A stretch of DNA of 64,000 bases. Origin: Pseudomonas spelaei. GTDB lineage: Bacteria > Pseudomonadota > Gammaproteobacteria > Pseudomonadales > Pseudomonadaceae. Location of the stretch: contig NZ_WNNK01000004.1 of NCBI RefSeq assembly GCF_009724245.1, positions 277,685-341,684 on the forward strand, read 5' to 3'. The translations under genes and the position numbers were made by a program. Position 1 is the first letter of the stretch. Each line of letters opens with the position of its first letter. Of this stretch, positions 39,572-49,301 are shown piece after piece. Under the pieces are notes generated by a model. The model was not told the DNA's origin and did not search any database. It saw only the letters and a list, made by a program, of their open reading frames with translations.

Positions 39572-39621
39572 ATTCCTACCCAAGCCAGCGGTCAACGAAG
39601 CTGGTAGACTCCGCCGCCATT

Positions 39622-41532
39622 ATGATCCGACTTCAAAGCCTAACATTACAGCGTGGCCCGCAACGTCTTCTTGAAGACGCCGAGCTGACCCTGCACGCCG
39701 GTCACAAAGCCGGCCTGATCGGTGCCAACGGCGCCGGAAAATCCACGTTGTTCGCCTTGCTGCTGGGTGAGCTGACCCCCGACTCGGGGGATTGCTTGAT
39801 GCCGGCCGACTGGCGAATCGCTCATATGCGCCAGGAAATCGACACCCTGGACCGCATTGCGATCGACTACGTGCTCGATGGCGACCTGCGTCTGCGCCAG
39901 GTGCAACACGACCTGGCCGAGGCTGAGAAAGCCCAGGACGGCGCCGCCCAAGCCCGTCTGCACTCGGAACTCGACAGCGCCGATGGCTACACCGCCGATG
40001 CCCGCGCCCGCAAAATGCTGGCGGGCCTGGGGTTCACCAACGAACAGATGGACCGCCCGGTCGCTGACTTCTCCGGTGGCTGGCGCATGCGCCTGAACCT
40101 GGCCCAGGCGCTGATGTGTCCTTCGGACCTGTTGCTGCTCGATGAACCGACCAACCACTTGGACCTCGATGCGATCCTGTGGCTGGAAGACTTCCTGAAA
40201 AGCTACCCGGGCACTTTGCTGCTGATTTCCCACGACCGGGATTTCCTCGACGCCGTGGTTGATAACATCGCCCACGTCGAACAGAAAAAGATCACCCTCT
40301 ATCGCGGTGGCTACAGCGCCTTCGAGCGTGCTCGCGCCGAGCGTCTGGCCCAGCAACAGCAAGCCTACGAGAAGCAGCAGGCGCAACGCGCGCACATGGA
40401 AAGCTACATTGCCCGGTTCAAGGCCCAGGCCACCAAGGCCCGTCAGGCCCAGAGCCGGATCAAGGCACTGGAGCGCATGGAAGAGCTGTCGGCGGCCCAC
40501 GTCGATTCACCGTTCGATTTTGTGTTCCGTGAGTCGGCGAAGATCTCAAGCCCGTTGCTCGATCTGTCCGATGCCCGCCTGGGTTATGGCGACAAGACCA
40601 TCCTCGAGAAGGTCAAGTTGCAGCTCACACCGGGCGCGCGGATCGGTTTGCTGGGGCCAAACGGTGCCGGTAAGTCGACCCTGATCAAAAACCTCTCGGG
40701 CGAGTTGCAACCCCTGGCCGGTCGTCTGGTACGCGGCGAGAACCTGGTCGTGGGCTACTTCGCCCAGCATCAGTTGGACTCCCTCGACGCCAAGGCCAGC
40801 CCGCTGCTGCACTTGCAACGCCTGGCACCTACCGAGCGCGAGCAGACCTTGCGCGACTTCCTTGGCGGTTTCGACTTCCGTGGCGCGCGCATCGACGAGC
40901 CGGTGCTGAATTTCTCCGGTGGCGAAAAGGCCCGTCTGGCCCTGGCGTTGATCGCCTGGGATCGGCCGAACCTGCTGCTGCTCGACGAACCGACCAACCA
41001 CCTGGACCTGGAAATGCGCCTGGCGCTGACCATGGCCCTGCAGGAATTCAGCGGTGCGGTGTTGGTGGTGTCCCACGATCGGCACTTGCTCAAGAGCACT
41101 ACCGATAACTTCCTGCTGGTAGCTGACGGCAAGGTCGAGGAATTCGACGGCGACCTGGAAGACTACGCCCGTTGGCTGTCGGACTATCGTCTGCGCAACG
41201 CGCCGGTCAGCAACACCCCGGTCAACCCGGACAAAACCGACAAGAAAGCCCAGCGCCAGGCCGCTGCCGCATTGCGCCAGCAACTGGCACCTCACAAGCG
41301 TGAAGCCGACAAGCTGGAAGCTGAGCTTGGCAAGGTCCACGAAAAGCTGGCGAAGATCGAAACCAGCCTGGGTGACAGTGCCGTGTACGAGCCGGCGCGC
41401 AAGGATGAATTGCGGGACCTGTTGGCCGAACAGGCTAAGCTCAAGGTCCGCGAGGCACAACTGGAGGAAACCTGGATGGAAGCCCTGGAGTTGCTGGAAT
41501 CCTTGCAAGCGGAGCTGGAGGCGCTGTCCTGA
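39622..41532 (+). CDS. ABC-F family ATPase (YheS-like)
   Basis: 636 residues with two ABC ATPase domains and no membrane part. Walker A boxes are GANGAGKST and GPNGAGKST, signatures are FSGGWRMR and FSGGEKAR, and Walker B is LLLLDEPTNHLDL in both. The interdomain linker and a C-terminal coiled coil are present. ABC-F proteins act on ribosomes rather than in transport. The ATG at 39622 (MIRLQSLTLQRG) is the family start. Its stop overlaps the next ATG. Confidence 0.9.
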   Translation: MIRLQSLTLQRGPQRLLEDAELTLHAGHKAGLIGANGAGKSTLFALLLGELTPDSGDCLMPADWRIAHMRQEIDTLDRIAIDYVLDGDLRLRQVQHDLAEAEKAQDGAAQARLHSELDSADGYTADARARKMLAGLGFTNEQMDRPVADFSGGWRMRLNLAQALMCPSDLLLLDEPTNHLDLDAILWLEDFLKSYPGTLLLISHDRDFLDAVVDNIAHVEQKKITLYRGGYSAFERARAERLAQQQQAYEKQQAQRAHMESYIARFKAQATKARQAQSRIKALERMEELSAAHVDSPFDFVFRESAKISSPLLDLSDARLGYGDKTILEKVKLQLTPGARIGLLGPNGAGKSTLIKNLSGELQPLAGRLVRGENLVVGYFAQHQLDSLDAKASPLLHLQRLAPTEREQTLRDFLGGFDFRGARIDEPVLNFSGGEKARLALALIAWDRPNLLLLDEPTNHLDLEMRLALTMALQEFSGAVLVVSHDRHLLKSTTDNFLLVADGKVEEFDGDLEDYARWLSDYRLRNAPVSNTPVNPDKTDKKAQRQAAAALRQQLAPHKREADKLEAELGKVHEKLAKIETSLGDSAVYEPARKDELRDLLAEQAKLKVREAQLEETWMEALELLESLQAELEALS

Positions 41533-42113
41533 TGGAAGCGCTGCAACTGCCGCTGCCGGCGCAATGGATCGAACCCATATGGGTCGGCATACAAATACTG
41601 CTGATCCTGCTGGCGGGTTACCTCGCCCAGCGCTTCGTTGCCAAATGCCTGAAGCGCCTGGGGGAACGTTACCCGTTCCCGCCGCAGTTGCTGATGCCAC
41701 TGCGTGGAGGTCTGCGCTGGCTGATCATGGGCAGTGCGTTGATCGTTGTGCTGGAGCGCCTGGGAGTTTCCGCCACGGTGTTGTGGACGGCCTTGTCGGG
41801 GTTTGTCGCGGTGGCGGCCGTGGCGTTTTTTGCCATGTGGTCGGTGCTGTCGAACCTGCTCTGCGCGATTCTGATCTTCACGGTCGGACCGTTTCGTCTG
41901 GGCGATGTGGTTGAGCTGGTGGACACCGTCGACAAGCCGGGCGTCAAAGGCCGTGTAGTGGCGATCAACCTGCTGTACACCACACTGATTGAAGTGGAAG
42001 AGGCGGGGACTGGCAGCGTGATGGTGCAAGTGCCTAACAGCCTGTTCTTCCAGCGCTCGGTGCGACGTTGGAGGGGCAGTGATGTGTTGCCTGTCGGGTC
42101 GGGCGAGAAGTAG
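41532..42113 (+). CDS. Small MscS-type mechanosensitive channel family protein
   Basis: 193 residues, shorter than E. coli MscS (286). Three hydrophobic segments are followed by the MscS beta domain (FTVGPFRLGDVVELV, VKGRVVAINLLYTTLIEVEE, VQVPNSLFFQRSVRR). It lacks the larger C-terminal domain. It may release solutes under osmotic shock. Translation is probably coupled to the ABC-F gene, with one shared base (TGATG). Confidence 0.83.
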   Translation: MEALQLPLPAQWIEPIWVGIQILLILLAGYLAQRFVAKCLKRLGERYPFPPQLLMPLRGGLRWLIMGSALIVVLERLGVSATVLWTALSGFVAVAAVAFFAMWSVLSNLLCAILIFTVGPFRLGDVVELVDTVDKPGVKGRVVAINLLYTTLIEVEEAGTGSVMVQVPNSLFFQRSVRRWRGSDVLPVGSGEK

Positions 42114-42201
42114 CGGTCACATCCTGTAAAAACCTATAGCCAGGCCTCGGTCGGCGGAGTTAGCTTAAGGCTCCGCAGCAAATTCTTCTCCGAGGTGTGC
42201 A

Positions 42202-42834
42202 ATGGCACTCGATACATGGCTGGCCTTCTTCCTGGCCAGTTGGATCATCAGTCTCTCTCCAGGCGCCGGTGCCATCGCCTCGATGTCCAGCGGTTTGCAA
42301 TACGGTTTCCTGCGCGGTTATTGGAACGCCTTGGGTCTGCAATTGGGCCTGGCGCTGCAAATTGTCGTGGTCGCCGGTGGCCTGGGCGCGATTCTCGCGG
42401 CATCGTCCACGGCGTTCTATGCGATCAAATGGTTCGGTGTGGCTTATCTGGTTTACCTGGCCATCAAGCAGTGGCGTGCGTTGCCTGCCGACTTGACCGA
42501 TAACGCGGCGGTTCGCCCCGTCGGCAAACCCTTGGCGATGATCTTTCGCGGCTTCCTCGTCAACGCCAGCAACCCTAAAGCTCTGGTGTTCATGCTGGCG
42601 GTATTGCCGCAGTTCGTGAACCCCCAGGCGCCGCTGTTGATCCAGTACGTGATCCTGGGCGCGACGATGATCTGCGTGGACATGATCGTCATGGCCGGCT
42701 ACACAGGCCTGGCGTCGAAAGTGTTGCGGCTGTTGCGCACGCCCAAGCAGCAGAAGCGCATGAATCGCACGTTTGCCGGGTTGTTCGTAGGCGCGGCAGG
42801 CTTCCTGGCCAGTTTGCACCGCGCAACGGCCTGA
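42202..42834 (+). CDS. LysE/RhtB family amino-acid exporter
   Basis: 210 residues with about six membrane helices and the family's signature near the N-terminus (SLSPGAGAIASMSSGLQYGF), then VAYLVYLAIKQWR and NPKALVFMLAVLPQFV. It exports amino acids or related compounds; the substrate is not predictable. A REPIN follows the stop. Confidence 0.88.
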   Translation: MALDTWLAFFLASWIISLSPGAGAIASMSSGLQYGFLRGYWNALGLQLGLALQIVVVAGGLGAILAASSTAFYAIKWFGVAYLVYLAIKQWRALPADLTDNAAVRPVGKPLAMIFRGFLVNASNPKALVFMLAVLPQFVNPQAPLLIQYVILGATMICVDMIVMAGYTGLASKVLRLLRTPKQQKRMNRTFAGLFVGAAGFLASLHRATA

Positions 42835-42862
42835 TTTTGGCCTAACTGAAGAAACCGGATCA

Positions 42863-42958
42863 AAATGTGGGAGCGTGCTTGCTCGCGAAAGCGGAGTTTC
42901 AGTCAACAGCTTCATCGACTGATCCACCGCTTTCGCGAGCAAGCCCGCTCCCACATTT
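42863..42958. repeat. REPIN (gcttgctcgcg type, one arm mismatch)
   Basis: Arms aaatgtgggagcgtgcttgc and inverted gcaagcccgctcccacattt pair except for one position (t in the left arm, expected g). It lies between the LysE exporter and the FTR1 gene. Confidence 0.88.
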
Positions 42959-43054
42959 GTTTTGTGTTGCCTGTACTTTTGACGATCACGCCTTGAGTCA
43001 AACCCCTTAACGTTTGACAATGTGTTACTTCGTATTTCCATTTGAGATTCATTC

Positions 43055-44950
43055 ATGATTGGCCTCTCCCGTTTCCTCGCTTGGCTGCTGTTGCCGACGT
43101 TGATGTCGTGCAGCTTCAACCTGCTGGCAGCCACCGCAGAAGGCGCACCACAGGCGCTGCATTTGCTGGATTACATTGGCGCCGACTACCCGCCGACAGT
43201 GGACGCGGGCAAGGTCATTGATGATTCCGAATACCGTGAGCAGGTGGAGTTTCTAGGGGTCTTGCAGGGCCTGGTGGCCGAGCTTCCAGAGAAACCTGAG
43301 CGCGCAGAATTGGTGAAAGGCGTCGATGAGCTGCTGGCTGCCGTGAAGGCCCACGAGGACGGTGCAGCTGTGGCTCACCAGGCTCGGCAACTGGGTGCCA
43401 AGTTGGCAGTGGCCTATGAAGTCAGTCAGGCCCCGGCGATTACTCCGGACCCAACGCGTGGTGCGCCGCTGTATGCCCAGCACTGTTCGGTTTGCCACGG
43501 TGACGCCGGCGCCGGCGATGGCCCGGCAGGCGTTGGCCTGACGCCGCCACCGGCGAACCTGCGGGACGCTGCGCGCCTGGACCGCTTGAGCCTCTACGCG
43601 ATCTACAACACCCTTGGGCTGGGCGTCGAGGGCACGGACATGCCGTCCTTCGCGGATCAACTGGACGATCGCCAGCGTTGGGATCTCGCCACCTATATCG
43701 CAGGCTTCACCGCCAACCCGGCTGCGGCAAAAAGCGAAAAGCCCTTCAACCTGGCCGATCTGGCGCGCCAAACGCCCAACGAAGTGCTGGCTGCTGAAGG
43801 TCCCGATGCCGCTGCAACCTTCCGCGCGCAACGCGCGCAGCCGCCACAGGTCAAGCGTGGCCCGGCGCAACTGCTCGATTACACCGCGACCACCCTGGAC
43901 AAAAGCCTCGCCGCGTTCCGCAATGGTGATCACGAACAGGCCTACGACCTGTCGGTAGCGGCTTATCTGGAAGGCTTCGAGCTGGTTGAGAGCTCCCTGG
44001 ACAACGTCGACGCCAATGTGCGCAAAGACACTGAAAAAGCCCTGATGGCTTACCGGCAGTCGTTGCAGGATGGCTTGCCGGTTGAGCAGGTGGAACAACG
44101 CCTGGATGTGGCCAAGGGCAAGCTCAAGGAGTCGGCTGGGCTGTTGGGCAGCGATGGTCTGAGCTGGTCCTTGAGCTATATTTCCGGTTTGTTGATTTTG
44201 CTGCGCGAAGGCCTGGAAGCGATTCTGGTACTGGCGGCGATCCTTGCCTTCCTGCGTAACACCGGCCAGCAATCGGCGGTGCGCAGCGTTAACGTCGGTT
44301 GGGGCCTGGCACTGCTGGCTGGTCTTGGGACCTGGGCCTTGGCGGCCTATGTGATTGATGTCAGCGGCGCCCAGCGCGAATTGCTGGAAGGCTGCACGGC
44401 GCTATTTGCCAGCGTCATGGTGTTGTGGCTCGGTGTGTGGATGCATGACCGGCGCCATGCGGCGGCCTGGCAGGACTACATCAAGAGCAGTCTGGTGGGT
44501 GGCGGTGGGCGCTTCGGCTTTGCAGTACTGGCGTTCTTCTCGGTCTATCGCGAGCTGTTCGAAGTGATCCTGTTCTACGAAACCCTGTGGCTGCAGGCCG
44601 GTCCTGCCGGGCACAACGCGGTCCTGGCCGGTGGCGCCACGGCGCTGGTGCTGCTGGTGGGCCTGGCTTGGGTGATTCTGCGGGGTTCGGCGAAGTTGCC
44701 GTTGGCACTGTTCTTCGGTATCAACGCGGCGCTGCTGTGCGCGCTGTCGGTGGTGTTCGCCGGGCATGGCGTCAAGGCGTTGCAGGAAGCCGGTATCTTC
44801 GGCACCCGGCCAGTGGCGTTCTTCGACTTCGATTGGCTGGGCATTCACGCTGACGCCTATTCGCTGAGTGCCCAGGCCCTGGCGATTCTGGCGATTGTGG
44901 TGCTGTATGGTCGCAGTCGACTGGCTGAAAAACGCCGAGTGACGGCATAA
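43055..44950 (+). CDS. FTR1 family iron permease fused to a cytochrome c domain
   Basis: 631 residues. A signal segment (1-26) is followed by a periplasmic region with a cytochrome c domain: haem site Cys144-x-x-Cys147-His148 (CSVCHGD) and a candidate axial Met196 (TDMPSF). A helical linker follows, then a seven-helix FTR1 permease with REGLE at 384-388 and a second, degenerate RELFE at 499-503. Yeast Ftr1 takes up Fe(III) with a ferroxidase; here the cytochrome may play the redox role. The metal is likely iron but unproven. yaiI follows 2 bases later. Confidence 0.88.
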   Translation: MIGLSRFLAWLLLPTLMSCSFNLLAATAEGAPQALHLLDYIGADYPPTVDAGKVIDDSEYREQVEFLGVLQGLVAELPEKPERAELVKGVDELLAAVKAHEDGAAVAHQARQLGAKLAVAYEVSQAPAITPDPTRGAPLYAQHCSVCHGDAGAGDGPAGVGLTPPPANLRDAARLDRLSLYAIYNTLGLGVEGTDMPSFADQLDDRQRWDLATYIAGFTANPAAAKSEKPFNLADLARQTPNEVLAAEGPDAAATFRAQRAQPPQVKRGPAQLLDYTATTLDKSLAAFRNGDHEQAYDLSVAAYLEGFELVESSLDNVDANVRKDTEKALMAYRQSLQDGLPVEQVEQRLDVAKGKLKESAGLLGSDGLSWSLSYISGLLILLREGLEAILVLAAILAFLRNTGQQSAVRSVNVGWGLALLAGLGTWALAAYVIDVSGAQRELLEGCTALFASVMVLWLGVWMHDRRHAAAWQDYIKSSLVGGGGRFGFAVLAFFSVYRELFEVILFYETLWLQAGPAGHNAVLAGGATALVLLVGLAWVILRGSAKLPLALFFGINAALLCALSVVFAGHGVKALQEAGIFGTRPVAFFDFDWLGIHADAYSLSAQALAILAIVVLYGRSRLAEKRRVTA

Positions 44951-44952
44951 CC

Positions 44953-45408
44953 ATGCGCGTCTGGATCGATGCCGACGCCTGCCCACGGGCGGCCAAGGAT
45001 CAGGTGGTGAAGTTTGCCCTCAAGCGCCAATTCGAGGTGGTGCTGGTGGCAGGGCAGAGCCAGATCAAGCCGAGCTTTTCGTGCGTGAAGCTGATCGTGG
45101 TGCCCAGTGGCCCTGACGCCGCAGATGATTATCTCGTCGAGCACGCTGTGCCCGGCGAACTGGTGATTTGCAGCGACGTGCCGCTGGCCGATCGCCTGGT
45201 GAAGAACGGTGTGACGGCCCTCGATCCTCGCGGCAAGGAGTTCAGCCCGCAGAACATGAGTGAACGGCTGGCGGTGCGTAACCTGTTCACGGACCTGCGG
45301 GAGCAGGGCCAGATGGGTGGCGGCCCGCCGCCCCATGGCGAGAAGGAAAAGCAAGCGTTTGCCAATTCACTCGACCGTATCCTCACCCGGTTGATGCGCC
45401 AGGCCTGA
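44953..45408 (+). CDS. YaiI/YqxD family protein (UPF0178)
   Basis: 151 residues. The N-terminal MRVWIDADACPRAAKDQVVK is the family hallmark, with aspartates typical of a PIN-like nuclease fold, followed by ICSDVPLADRLVKNG. The function is not established; a nuclease role is an inference from fold. It starts 2 bases after the FTR1 gene and is likely co-transcribed. Confidence 0.87.
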   Translation: MRVWIDADACPRAAKDQVVKFALKRQFEVVLVAGQSQIKPSFSCVKLIVVPSGPDAADDYLVEHAVPGELVICSDVPLADRLVKNGVTALDPRGKEFSPQNMSERLAVRNLFTDLREQGQMGGGPPPHGEKEKQAFANSLDRILTRLMRQA

Positions 45409-45410
45409 CC

Positions 45411-45438
45411 CTGTAGCGAGCTTGCTCCCTCGCTACAG
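45411..45438. repeat. Short palindrome gtagcgagcttgctccctcgctac
   Basis: CTGTAGCGAG pairs with CTCGCTACAG around a short loop between the convergent yaiI-like and elbB genes. It resembles a separate REP type of fluorescent pseudomonads. No T tract, so termination is uncertain. Confidence 0.7.
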
Positions 45439-46104
45439 TCAGTCGTTCTCGTGGGTCAGCTCCAACACCCGGTCCACCAGTTTGTTGATTCCCGATGCTA
45501 CTTCGCTGATGTTTTTGCCCAGCATGTAGGCGGGGGTGCTCACGAGCTTGCGGGCCTTGTCTTCGACAATCTCGTCCACTGTGCATTCGCGGTGGGTCGC
45601 GCCCATCTTGTCCATCGCTGCTGCCGTGTTGGCATCGTTGCCAATGGTGCAGGTCACGCCGGGGCCGTAGATCTTTGCCGCCAGCGCCGGGGAGATGCAG
45701 ATCAGCCCTACGGGTTTGCCCGCTTCGGCAAAGGCCTCCGCCAGTTCCAGCACCTGCGGGTTGACGCTGCACCCGGCGCCTTCGACGGCGAAGTTCGACA
45801 GGTTCTTCGCCGCTCCAAAACCTCCGGGCACGATCAGCGCGTCGAAATCCTCGGCGTTGGCCTCACGAATGTCCTTCACCTCACCCCGAGCAATGCGCGC
45901 CGACTCCACTAGCACGTTGCGCGACTCGGGCATTTCTTCGCCGGTCAGGTGATTGATCACATGCAATTGCGCGATATTGGGGGCAAAACACTGGACCTGA
46001 GCACCACGCTGGTCCAGGCGCAGCAGGGTGATCACGCTTTCATGGATCTCTGCGCCGTCATACACGCCACAGCCGGAAAGGATCACTGCAATTTTTTTGC
46101 TCAT
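45439..46104 (-). CDS. elbB: ElbB, DJ-1/PfpI-like glyoxalase III family protein
   Basis: 221 residues of the class I glutamine amidotransferase-like fold. The start MSKKIAVILSGCGVYDGAEI and the nucleophile elbow region GLICISPALAA with its cysteine identify ElbB. E. coli ElbB shows weak glyoxalase activity and was linked to isoprenoid supply. The ATG at 46104 is preferred to the one at 46110 because AGGAGAA lies at 46111-46117, correct spacing only for 46104. Confidence 0.9.
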   Translation of the reverse strand: MSKKIAVILSGCGVYDGAEIHESVITLLRLDQRGAQVQCFAPNIAQLHVINHLTGEEMPESRNVLVESARIARGEVKDIREANAEDFDALIVPGGFGAAKNLSNFAVEGAGCSVNPQVLELAEAFAEAGKPVGLICISPALAAKIYGPGVTCTIGNDANTAAAMDKMGATHRECTVDEIVEDKARKLVSTPAYMLGKNISEVASGINKLVDRVLELTHEND

Positions 46105-46219
46105 GGGCATTTCTCCTGATTCATGGCGTTAAATGTCTACTTATTTGTCACTCATTGCCAATGGGATATCCAGCCACTACACCTAATCTTGATGTAACAA
46201 TAATTGACCGGACTTGCCC

Positions 46220-47455
46220 ATGGACTTCGTCCCTTACGCGGTACCGTTTTTCATTGCCTTGATCGTGGTCGAGTTGCTGGCCGACCGTTGGCGCGGTGAG
46301 CGCAATTACCGGGTGGCAGACGCCATCAACAGCCTCAGCACTGGCGTGCTCTCCACCACCACGGGGTTGCTGACCAAAGGCGTCGGGCTATTGACCTATG
46401 CCTTCGCCCTCAAGCACCTGGCGATCATCGAATTGTCGGCCCAGAGTGTCTGGACCTGGGTGTTCGCCTTTGTCTTCTACGACTTCTGCTACTACTGGCT
46501 GCACCGCTGCGGCCATGAACGCAACATCCTCTGGGCCGCCCATTCGGTGCATCACCAGAGCGAGGACTACAACCTCACCACTGCCTTGCGCCAGACCAGC
46601 ACCGGGTTTCTCCTGAGCTGGATCTTCTATCTGCCGTTGGCGGTGATCGGTGTGCCGTTGGTGGTGTTTATCAGCGTTGCATCCCTCAACCTGCTGTATC
46701 AATTCTGGGTCCATACCCGGCATGTGCCCAAGCTGGGCTGGTTCGAGTGGTTTTTCGTCACACCGTCCAATCATCGGGCTCACCACGCACAGAACGCTCT
46801 CTACATGGATCGCAACTACGGCGGGGTGTTCATTATTTGGGACCGGCTGTTTGGCTCCTTCCAGGAAGAAGACGAAAATGAGCCGGTGATCTTTGGCGTG
46901 ACCACGCCGCTGGCCAGTTGGAACCCGTTGTGGGCCAACCTGCAGTTTTATGCACAGTTGTGGAGTGATGCCCGGCGCACTGAGCGTTGGTGGGATAAGT
47001 TACGTATCTGGTTCATGCGCACGGGCTGGCGCCCGGCGGATGTGGCGGCGAAGTACCCGCTGGCCAAGCCGGACCTGAGCCAGTTCCGTAAATTCGAGGT
47101 GCCACTGGACACTCGTCAGCAGATTTACATCGCCCTACAGTTCGCCGTTTACGTGGGCTTGGGCAGCTATTTGATGAATGTTGGCGAAGGGCTGCCGACC
47201 GCTGCCCTGGTGCTGGGTTGGAGTGCGATGGCGCTGGGGTTGTTTGCTTTGGGAGTGGCGCTGGAGAATCGCCCGTGGGCGTTGAAGGCCGAGTTTTTGC
47301 GCCTGGTGCTGAATGTGCCACTGGTGTGGTTGGCGCCGCTGGTCGGTTTGTGGCCTGCCAGCGCGTTGGGCTGGCTGGGCCTTCTCAGCTATAGCCTGCT
47401 CAGCCTCATCGGCCTCTACTGTTGCAGAGACCGGCTTACTCGACTGGCGTCGTAG
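46220..47455 (+). CDS. Fatty acid hydroxylase / sterol desaturase superfamily membrane protein
   Basis: 411 residues with several membrane helices. The three histidine clusters that bind two irons are present: His95-RCG-His99, His108-SV-His111-His112 and His185-RA-His188-His189. Family members hydroxylate or desaturate lipids using oxygen. The substrate in bacteria like this is unknown, and sterols are unlikely. The C-terminal 120 residues add four hydrophobic segments. A TTG at 46214 is an alternative start. Confidence 0.86.
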   Translation: MDFVPYAVPFFIALIVVELLADRWRGERNYRVADAINSLSTGVLSTTTGLLTKGVGLLTYAFALKHLAIIELSAQSVWTWVFAFVFYDFCYYWLHRCGHERNILWAAHSVHHQSEDYNLTTALRQTSTGFLLSWIFYLPLAVIGVPLVVFISVASLNLLYQFWVHTRHVPKLGWFEWFFVTPSNHRAHHAQNALYMDRNYGGVFIIWDRLFGSFQEEDENEPVIFGVTTPLASWNPLWANLQFYAQLWSDARRTERWWDKLRIWFMRTGWRPADVAAKYPLAKPDLSQFRKFEVPLDTRQQIYIALQFAVYVGLGSYLMNVGEGLPTAALVLGWSAMALGLFALGVALENRPWALKAEFLRLVLNVPLVWLAPLVGLWPASALGWLGLLSYSLLSLIGLYCCRDRLTRLAS

Positions 47456-48062
47456 GTTCTTTCTTTTGCTCGTCCAGCCGGGCCTTTGCCTCGGCACAGG
47501 CCTGGCGCGTCAAGCGGGCATTCTTGATGCGACGACGCAGCCACAAGCCCAGGCCCAGCACCAGCAGGGCGCCGAGCACCCATAGCTCGTACTTCTTGAC
47601 GCTGCCCAGCATACCTTCGAGCACGGCGCCGAAATGGTAGGCCGCAGCCCCCAGCGCGGCGGCCCAAATGGCCGCGCCAATACCGTTGAGCAACAGATAG
47701 CGGCCTGGCGGATAGCCTGACAAGCCAATGGCTACTGGCATCACCGTGCGCAAACCGTAGACAAAACGGAAGCTCAGTACCCAGATATCCGGGTGCTTGC
47801 GGATATGTTCCAGGGCGCGATCACCCATCAATTGCCAGCGCGGTTTGCGGGCCAGGAGCTTGCGGCCATGCTTGCGCCCCAGGAAGTACCACAGCTGGTC
47901 GCCGGCGTAGCTGCCAAAAAAGGCAACGACCACCACCAGGTTGATATCCATGTATCCGCGGAACGCCAAGAAGCCTGCGAGGACCAAAATGGTTTCGCCT
48001 TCGAAGAACGTGCCTAGGAAGAGGGCAAAGTAGCCAAAGTCATGCAGAAATTGTTGGAGCAT
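47436..48062 (-). CDS. DedA family membrane protein
   Basis: 208 residues with the DedA/SNARE-associated pattern: FFEGETILVLAGFLAFRGYM near residue 20, FFGSYAGDQLWYFLGRKHGR near 50 and FRFVYGLRTVMPVAIGLSG near 105. DedA proteins move phospholipid carriers across the inner membrane or support envelope homeostasis. The ATG at 48062 (MLQQFLHDFGYFALFLG) is the natural start; upstream codons are not hydrophobic. Its end overlaps the 3' end of the convergent sterol-desaturase-like gene by 20 bases. Confidence 0.87.
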   Translation of the reverse strand: MLQQFLHDFGYFALFLGTFFEGETILVLAGFLAFRGYMDINLVVVVAFFGSYAGDQLWYFLGRKHGRKLLARKPRWQLMGDRALEHIRKHPDIWVLSFRFVYGLRTVMPVAIGLSGYPPGRYLLLNGIGAAIWAAALGAAAYHFGAVLEGMLGSVKKYELWVLGALLVLGLGLWLRRRIKNARLTRQACAEAKARLDEQKKEPTTPVE

Positions 48063-48143
48063 TGTCTGGGTGCTGGCGAAATGAACGCGCAGCCTACGCC
48101 TTCGTGAACATTCATGAAAGTATCGAGATGTGTCACGAAGTGA

Positions 48144-49283
<1,140 letters not shown>

Positions 49284-49301
49284 CCCTCACAGGAACACTC
49301 G

